A program made the position numbers and the translations under genes. This document shows positions 43,744 to 48,029 of a stretch of DNA of 48,029 bases, piece by piece (the stretch's first letter is position 1; every line of letters starts with the position of its first letter). Origin of the DNA: Caballeronia sp. BR00000012568055 (GTDB taxonomy: Bacteria > Pseudomonadota > Gammaproteobacteria > Burkholderiales > Burkholderiaceae). The notes beneath the pieces are model-generated. The model was given only the letters and a program-made list of their open reading frames with translations. It ran no database searches and was not told the origin of the DNA. The stretch spans positions 1 to 48,029 of the forward strand of contig NZ_JAQFVG010000306.1 of assembly GCF_029439455.1 (NCBI RefSeq). Direction: 5' to 3'.

Positions 43744-44634
43744 ATGAGTGTTTACATGGATGACACCAGCACCGACGTCCAGAGCGTCGACGAACTCATG
43801 CAGCGCATCACCGATGCCTACGATTCACTGCCGCGCCAGCTGAAGAGCGTGGCGACGTATATCGAACAGCACCGGCCAAGTGTGATGATGGACCGCACCA
43901 GCGATATCGCGACCGCGTGCGGCGTGCATCCGTCGGCGGTGGTGCGCTTTGCGCAGCGTTTCGGCTTCTCGGGATTTTCGGACTTGCAGGCGGTGTTCCG
44001 GCAGGCGTACACGGGCGCGGGCGGATCGCCGCAGAGCTATCAGCAGCGCATCCGCAAATTGATCGACGAGAAAGCGGGCGATGCATCCGGCGTTTCGGTG
44101 GCGCGCGAGTTTATCGCCGCGAGCCGTACGGGACTCGATGAACTCGAAGCTGGTTTGGACGACGAACAATTCGAAGCCGCCGTCGAGATGCTTTCTCAGG
44201 CCGAGAACATCTACGTGATCGGCGTGCGCCGTTCGTTCGCGGTGGCGAGTTACATCGTCTATGCCTTGCAGCACACGCGCAAACGCGTGCATCTGATTTC
44301 GGGCTTCGGCGGCATGTTCCGCGAGCAGGTCCGCAGCGTGAAGAAGGGGGATGTGGTGGTGGCGATCAGCTTCGCGCCCTACGGCAAGGAGACGCAGTAT
44401 TGCGTGCGCACTGCGCAGCATCACGGCGCGAACACCCTCGTCATTACCGATAGCCAGCTTTCGCCGCTCGCCCGACACGCGAGCGCCAGTTTGTTCGTGA
44501 AGGAGGGCAGCGCATTCGCGTTCCGTTCGCTCACGAGCACCATCTGCCTGTGCCAGGCGTTGTTTATCGCGCTCGCGTACCGGCTTGAATTGAACGTCGA
44601 AGAATCCAAGGAGACAGGTGGCTATGACGATTGA
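43744..44634 (+). CDS. RpiR-family regulator of inositol genes
   Basis: DNA-binding regulator of 296 residues: an N-terminal RpiR helix-turn-helix (LPRQLKSVATYIEQHR, ATACGVHPSAVVRFAQRFGF at about 59-78) and a C-terminal SIS sugar-phosphate-binding domain (IYVIGVRRSFAVASYI, VVVAISFAPYGKETQY). It is divergent from the importer-iol operon, and an IolR-like palindrome lies in the shared promoter; a phosphorylated inositol intermediate is the likely inducer. An alternative ATG is four codons downstream. Its 3' end overlaps the first iolG gene by 11 bases. Confidence 0.9.
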   Translation: MSVYMDDTSTDVQSVDELMQRITDAYDSLPRQLKSVATYIEQHRPSVMMDRTSDIATACGVHPSAVVRFAQRFGFSGFSDLQAVFRQAYTGAGGSPQSYQQRIRKLIDEKAGDASGVSVAREFIAASRTGLDELEAGLDDEQFEAAVEMLSQAENIYVIGVRRSFAVASYIVYALQHTRKRVHLISGFGGMFREQVRSVKKGDVVVAISFAPYGKETQYCVRTAQHHGANTLVITDSQLSPLARHASASLFVKEGSAFAFRSLTSTICLCQALFIALAYRLELNVEESKETGGYDD

Positions 44635-45628
44635 TGTAGCGGTGTTTGGCGCGGGTCGGATCGGCAAGATACATGCAGCAAATCTGGCGCGGCAGCCGGG
44701 CGTGCGGCTGAAATACGTGGTCGATGTGAACCGTGACGCTGCGGCCGCGTTGGCCGCGTTGCACGGCGCGCAGGTGGCCGATGTCGATGGCGCAATGGGC
44801 GATGCTTCCGTCGGCGCGACCGTCGTATGTTCGAGCACGGATACGCATGCGGATTTGATCCTGGCATCGGCGGCGCAGAAGAAGCATGTGTTCTGCGAGA
44901 AGCCGGTGGATTTGACCATCGAACGAGCGCGCGCCTGTGCGGATGCGGTGGCTGCGGCGGGCGTGGTGTGCATGATCGGCTTTCAGCGGCGCTTTGATCC
45001 GACGTTCTCGGCGGTGAAGGCGCGTATCGATGCGGGCGAAGTGGGCGAGCCGGAAATGCTGATCGTGACCAGCCGCGATCCGGGCGCGCCGCCGGTGGAA
45101 TACATCAAACATTCGGGCGGCATTTTCAAGGACATGCTGATCCACGACTTCGATATCTTCCGCTGGATTCTCGATGACGACGCCGACACGCTTCACGCCA
45201 CCGGCAGTTGCCTCACTGATCCATTGATCGCCGAAGCGGGTGACGTCGATTCCACCGCAGTCACGATCCGCACGAAACGCGGACGCTTGTGCCAGATCAA
45301 CACGACGCGGCGCGCGGCGTATGGCTACGATCAACGCTTCGAACTGCTTGGCAGTTTGGGGATGCTGCAAGCGGGCAATGTGCGGCCGACTGAAGTGACG
45401 TCCTATACGAAGCACGCGGTGTCGTCCGATGTGCCCGAAGCGTTCTTCCTCGAACGTTATCGCGCCGCGTACGCCGCTGAAATCGCCCATTTCTTCGATG
45501 CGGTCAATAACGGCAAGCCGGTGCGCACCACCGTCGCCGATGGTCTCAAGGCCTTGGAACTCGCCGAAGCGGCGACGGTATCGTGGAAAGAGAAGCGCAT
45601 CGTGAAACTCGGGGAGAGCGCGGCATGA
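44624..45628 (+). CDS. iolG: Inositol 2-dehydrogenase (IolG)
   Basis: NAD-dependent oxidoreductase of the GFO/IDH/MocA family that oxidises myo-inositol to 2-keto-myo-inositol, first step of the pathway, 334 residues. The Rossmann turn is FGAGRIGKIHA at 8-18, the catalytic lysine is Lys93 in CEKPVDL, and MLIHDFDIFRW near 170 supplies the conserved Asp/His pair. AAGGAG nine bases upstream of 44624 decides the start. Overlaps the regulator gene by 11 bases and is coupled by ATGA to a second dehydrogenase. Confidence 0.93.
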   Translation: MTIDVAVFGAGRIGKIHAANLARQPGVRLKYVVDVNRDAAAALAALHGAQVADVDGAMGDASVGATVVCSSTDTHADLILASAAQKKHVFCEKPVDLTIERARACADAVAAAGVVCMIGFQRRFDPTFSAVKARIDAGEVGEPEMLIVTSRDPGAPPVEYIKHSGGIFKDMLIHDFDIFRWILDDDADTLHATGSCLTDPLIAEAGDVDSTAVTIRTKRGRLCQINTTRRAAYGYDQRFELLGSLGMLQAGNVRPTEVTSYTKHAVSSDVPEAFFLERYRAAYAAEIAHFFDAVNNGKPVRTTVADGLKALELAEAATVSWKEKRIVKLGESAA

Positions 45629-46641
45629 GCACGATTCGCTTCGGTCTGGTCGGATTGGGACGGCTCGGGCGTCGTCATGCCGAGAATCTCGCGTGGCATG
45701 TGCCGGGCGCGCGGCTCGTCGCGGCATGCAGTCCCGTCGCCGATGAACGCAATTGGGCGCGTGACAAGTTTCCCGAGTTGATTCTTCACGCCGAGTACGA
45801 CGCGCTTTTAAAAGATCCTTCAGTCGATGCCGTGTGGCTCGTCACGCCCACGTCCTTGCACGCGCAACAGATCATCGCGGCCTTGCGCGCGGGCAAGCAC
45901 GTCTTCTGCGAGAAGCCGCTATCGCTCGATCTCGCCGAATGCGATGCGGTGATCGAAGAGCACGCACGACATCCTCATCTGAAAGTGATGATCGGCTTCG
46001 TGCGCCGCTTCGACGCGAGCTATCGCGATGCCTTTGAGCAGACCACGTCCGGCGCGATCGGCCGGCCGTTCATGGTGCGCTCGCAAACCTGCGACAAGAA
46101 CGACCCCGATGGCTTCTTCGTGCGATTCGCGCCGACATCGGGCGGGCTGTTTCTGGACTGCAGCGTGCACGATATCGATCTGGCGCGCTGGCTATTGGGC
46201 AATCCGCGCCCGAAGCGCGTGTACGCAAGCGGCACGATTGCGATCCACGAAGGCTTGCGCGAGTGCAATGACATCGACAACGGCGTGGGCATCGTCGAAT
46301 TCGATGGCGGGCAACTTGCCGTGTTCTACGCGTCGCGCACGATGGCGCATGGCCACGATACGCAGACGGAAGTGATCGGCACGGCGGGCGCACTGAGCGT
46401 GGGGCGCAATCCGCGCGCGAATCGCGTGGAAATCGCGGATGAGCATGGCATGCGCAACGCGTGCACGCCGACGTTCTTCGAGCGTTTCGAGGATGCATTT
46501 CTGCGTGAGGCGCAGGCGTTCGTCGGTTTATTACGCGATGGCAAACCCACCGGCCTGACGCTCGACGATGCGCGGGAAGCGACGCGTATAGGGATCGCGA
46601 TGCGGGAGGCGGTTCAGAGTGGGAGGGCGGTGGAGTTTTGA
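45625..46641 (+). CDS. Second IolG-like dehydrogenase (GFO/IDH/MocA family)
   Basis: A 338-residue paralogous oxidoreductase. The Rossmann motif is GLGRLGRRHAENLA at 10-23, the catalytic lysine is Lys97 in CEKPLSLD, and the substrate-site segment reads LDCSVHDIDLARWLLG near 178. It is clearly related to but distant from the preceding IolG. Coupled by ATGA overlap, so the two are made together. It may use a different inositol isomer (scyllo- or D-chiro-inositol) or an inosose; this is inference. Confidence 0.88.
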   Translation: MSTIRFGLVGLGRLGRRHAENLAWHVPGARLVAACSPVADERNWARDKFPELILHAEYDALLKDPSVDAVWLVTPTSLHAQQIIAALRAGKHVFCEKPLSLDLAECDAVIEEHARHPHLKVMIGFVRRFDASYRDAFEQTTSGAIGRPFMVRSQTCDKNDPDGFFVRFAPTSGGLFLDCSVHDIDLARWLLGNPRPKRVYASGTIAIHEGLRECNDIDNGVGIVEFDGGQLAVFYASRTMAHGHDTQTEVIGTAGALSVGRNPRANRVEIADEHGMRNACTPTFFERFEDAFLREAQAFVGLLRDGKPTGLTLDDAREATRIGIAMREAVQSGRAVEF

Positions 46642-46726
46642 GGAAACGGGGTGCCTGCGTTCGGGGCGGACGCAGGCGTCCCTGCGCTAAAATCCCCCTT
46701 TCCCCAAAACACACCAGAAAAGCGCA

Positions 46727-46954
46727 ATGGAGATTCACAAGGAAGTCGACGCACGCGGCCTGAATTGCCCGTTGCCGATTCTGCGGGCCAAGAAAGCGCT
46801 CGCCGACATGACCAGCGGCCAGATTCTGAAAGTGTTGGCGACCGATCCCGGTTCGCAGCGCGATTTCGCTGCGTTCGCCAAACAGACCGGCAACGAGATC
46901 GTCGAAGTGACGACACAGGACAAGGTGTTTACCTTCCTGATGCGCCGCCGATAA
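46727..46954 (+). CDS. TusA-family sulfur-transfer protein
   Basis: A 75-residue protein of the TusA/SirA fold with the sulfur-accepting cysteine in LNCPLPILRAKKAL (Cys14, CPxP motif). Such proteins relay persulfide sulfur for tRNA thiolation, cofactor synthesis or sulfur oxidation. The C-terminal KVFTFLMRRR ends the usual fold. It stands alone after the inositol locus with a good terminator behind it. Whether it is TusA itself or a paralogue is unclear. Confidence 0.9.
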   Translation: MEIHKEVDARGLNCPLPILRAKKALADMTSGQILKVLATDPGSQRDFAAFAKQTGNEIVEVTTQDKVFTFLMRRR

Positions 46955-46991
46955 AAAAAGCCCGCCACGCTGAAAACGTGACGGGCTTTTT
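46955..46991. terminator. Bidirectional terminator between tusA-like gene and galU
   Basis: AAAAAGCCCG-C-CACG pairs with CGTG-A-CGGGCTTTTT with one internal mismatch across a seven-base loop, flanked by A and T tracts. It serves both converging genes. Confidence 0.88.
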
Positions 46992-47022
46992 AACAACCGA
47001 AAAAACCGAAGCGCCGAAAAAC

Positions 47023-47904
47023 TCAGCCTTCCAAAATCGGCGCGCGATTACGCAGATATTCTTCGAAGTCCTTCGCCACTTCCGGGTGACGCAGCGCGAA
47101 TTCCACCGTCGCCTTCAGATAACCAAGCTTGCTGCCGCAATCGAAACGCGTGCCGTGATACTTGTATGCGAGAACCTGCTCATCCGACAGCAACGATTGA
47201 ATCGCGTCCGTCAGTTGCAGTTCACCGCCTGCGCCCGGCTTCAACGCGCGGATGTGATCGAAAATACGCGGCTTCAGCACGTAACGGCCGACCACGCCCA
47301 GATTCGAAGGTGCCACCGCCGGTTCCGGCTTCTCAACGATGCCCGACAACTTGAAAATGTTGTCTTCCCATTCCTTACCATCGATCACGCCGTAGGACTT
47401 CGAGTCCTGTTGCGGAATCTCTTCGACGCCGATCACCGAGCTGTGATAGTGGTCGAACACTTCGATCATCTGCGACATGACCGGCGGCTTGCCGTACAGC
47501 AAATCGTCCGCGAGGATCACGGCGAACGGGTTGTCGCCCACGAGCTTTTCCGCGCACAGCACGGCGTGACCGAGACCGAGCGCTTCGGCCTGACGCACGT
47601 AGAAGCAGTCCACGTGACTCGGCTTGATGCTGCGCACGAGGTCGAGCAGCTTGTCCTTGCCGCGCGCTTCGAGCTCGGCTTCGATCTCATAGGACTTGTC
47701 GAAGTGATCTTCGATCGCGCGTTTGCTGCGGCCCGTTACGAAGATCATTTCGGTGATGCCGGCAGCCATCGCTTCTTCCACCGCGTACTGAATCAGCGGC
47801 TTGTCCACGACTGGCAGCATTTCCTTCGGGCTGGCCTTGGTCGCGGGAAGGAACCGCGTGCCCAGGCCAGCGACGGGGAATACCGCTTTGGTAACTTTTA
47901 GCAT
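47023..47904 (-). CDS. galU: UTP-glucose-1-phosphate uridylyltransferase
   Basis: Makes UDP-glucose from UTP and glucose-1-phosphate for glycans, LPS and trehalose, cytoplasmic, 293 residues. The nucleotidyltransferase signature VAGLGTRFLPATKASPKEML lies at 11-30, followed by VDKPLIQYAVEEA; the UTP-metal aspartates are in VILADDLLYGK near 130, and FDCGSKLGYLKATVEFAL near 265 is a GalU hallmark. The ATG at 47904 is preceded by AGGATCAGGG. Complete within the window. Confidence 0.96.
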   Translation of the reverse strand: MLKVTKAVFPVAGLGTRFLPATKASPKEMLPVVDKPLIQYAVEEAMAAGITEMIFVTGRSKRAIEDHFDKSYEIEAELEARGKDKLLDLVRSIKPSHVDCFYVRQAEALGLGHAVLCAEKLVGDNPFAVILADDLLYGKPPVMSQMIEVFDHYHSSVIGVEEIPQQDSKSYGVIDGKEWEDNIFKLSGIVEKPEPAVAPSNLGVVGRYVLKPRIFDHIRALKPGAGGELQLTDAIQSLLSDEQVLAYKYHGTRFDCGSKLGYLKATVEFALRHPEVAKDFEEYLRNRAPILEG

Positions 47905-48029
47905 GTGTAACCCTGATCCTCTTAATCGTTTAAAACATCGAGCCAATGGAGGTGAAATGCGGGTACTGCGTGAACCGTGATCGTCCGCGAAATATTTCGA
48001 ACCCCCAAATCAAGCAGGCAGTCGCAATA
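47905..48029. other. Upstream region of galU at the window edge
   Basis: Contains the galU ribosome site (AGGATCAGGG on the minus strand) and presumably its promoter. No gene is supported in the remaining bases before the window ends. Confidence 0.4.

Overview
This is chromosomal DNA of a high-GC betaproteobacterium, most likely Burkholderiaceae of the Paraburkholderia/Caballeronia type. The evidence is the codon bias (strong G/C at third positions), the ppk/ppx/olsB/sixA neighbourhood, the many small lipoproteins, and the inositol cluster with the IolC-DUF2090 fusion. No insertion sequence, prophage, CRISPR array or rRNA operon is visible. Two tRNA genes are present. Most of the window is core or ordinary accessory chromosome.

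Layout, left to right. 1-334: non-coding DNA with a strong hairpin that looks like a dispersed intergenic repeat. 335-5.7 kb: polyphosphate metabolism (ppk divergent from ppx, with a Pho-box-like site between them), an ornithine-lipid type acyltransferase and SixA. 5.8-10.2 kb: tRNA-Pro, small lipoproteins, an NlpD-like LysM/LytM protein whose zinc site is degenerate, an aldose-epimerase-like protein, a 28-residue membrane peptide, UppP and tRNA-Arg. 10.2-15.3 kb: an AT-richer methyltransferase beside tRNA-Arg, a stand-alone degenerate receiver protein, and a cassette of cytosine-deaminase-like amidohydrolase plus CynX-type transporter, divergent from a GntR/FCD regulator with a clear twin operator.

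15.4-28.9 kb: an AcpA-type phosphatase lipoprotein divergent from a di-haem peroxidase lipoprotein, a surface-antigen-like small protein, a Nudix hydrolase, an amino-acid-type binding protein, glnS, a glycine-zipper lipoprotein, an AGCS symporter, a CaiB-type CoA transferase, alaS and another small glycine-rich exported protein. 29.1-34.0 kb: a threonine aldolase, a hotdog thioesterase and a four-gene Liv-type ABC importer with no binding protein. Its two ATPases carry complementary substitutions, so one composite ATP site looks degenerate. 34.05-34.7 kb: a FitAB/VapBC-type toxin-antitoxin pair.

34.7-46.6 kb: a myo-inositol utilisation locus. One strand carries, in transcription order, a sugar ABC importer (binding protein, permease, ATPase) and then iolC-DUF2090, iolD, iolE and iolB, with mostly coupled or very short junctions. 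The divergent strand carries an RpiR-type regulator and two different IolG-like dehydrogenases. A GGAA-N6-TTCC palindrome, the motif reported for RpiR-type IolR, lies in the divergent promoter. The pathway logic is import, oxidation (IolG), dehydration (IolE), ring cleavage (IolD), isomerisation (IolB), then phosphorylation and aldol cleavage (IolC-DUF2090). 46.7-48 kb: a TusA-like protein and galU. The best candidates for something not well described are the asymmetric Liv-type transporter, the 28-residue membrane peptide and the paired inverted repeats upstream of uppP.
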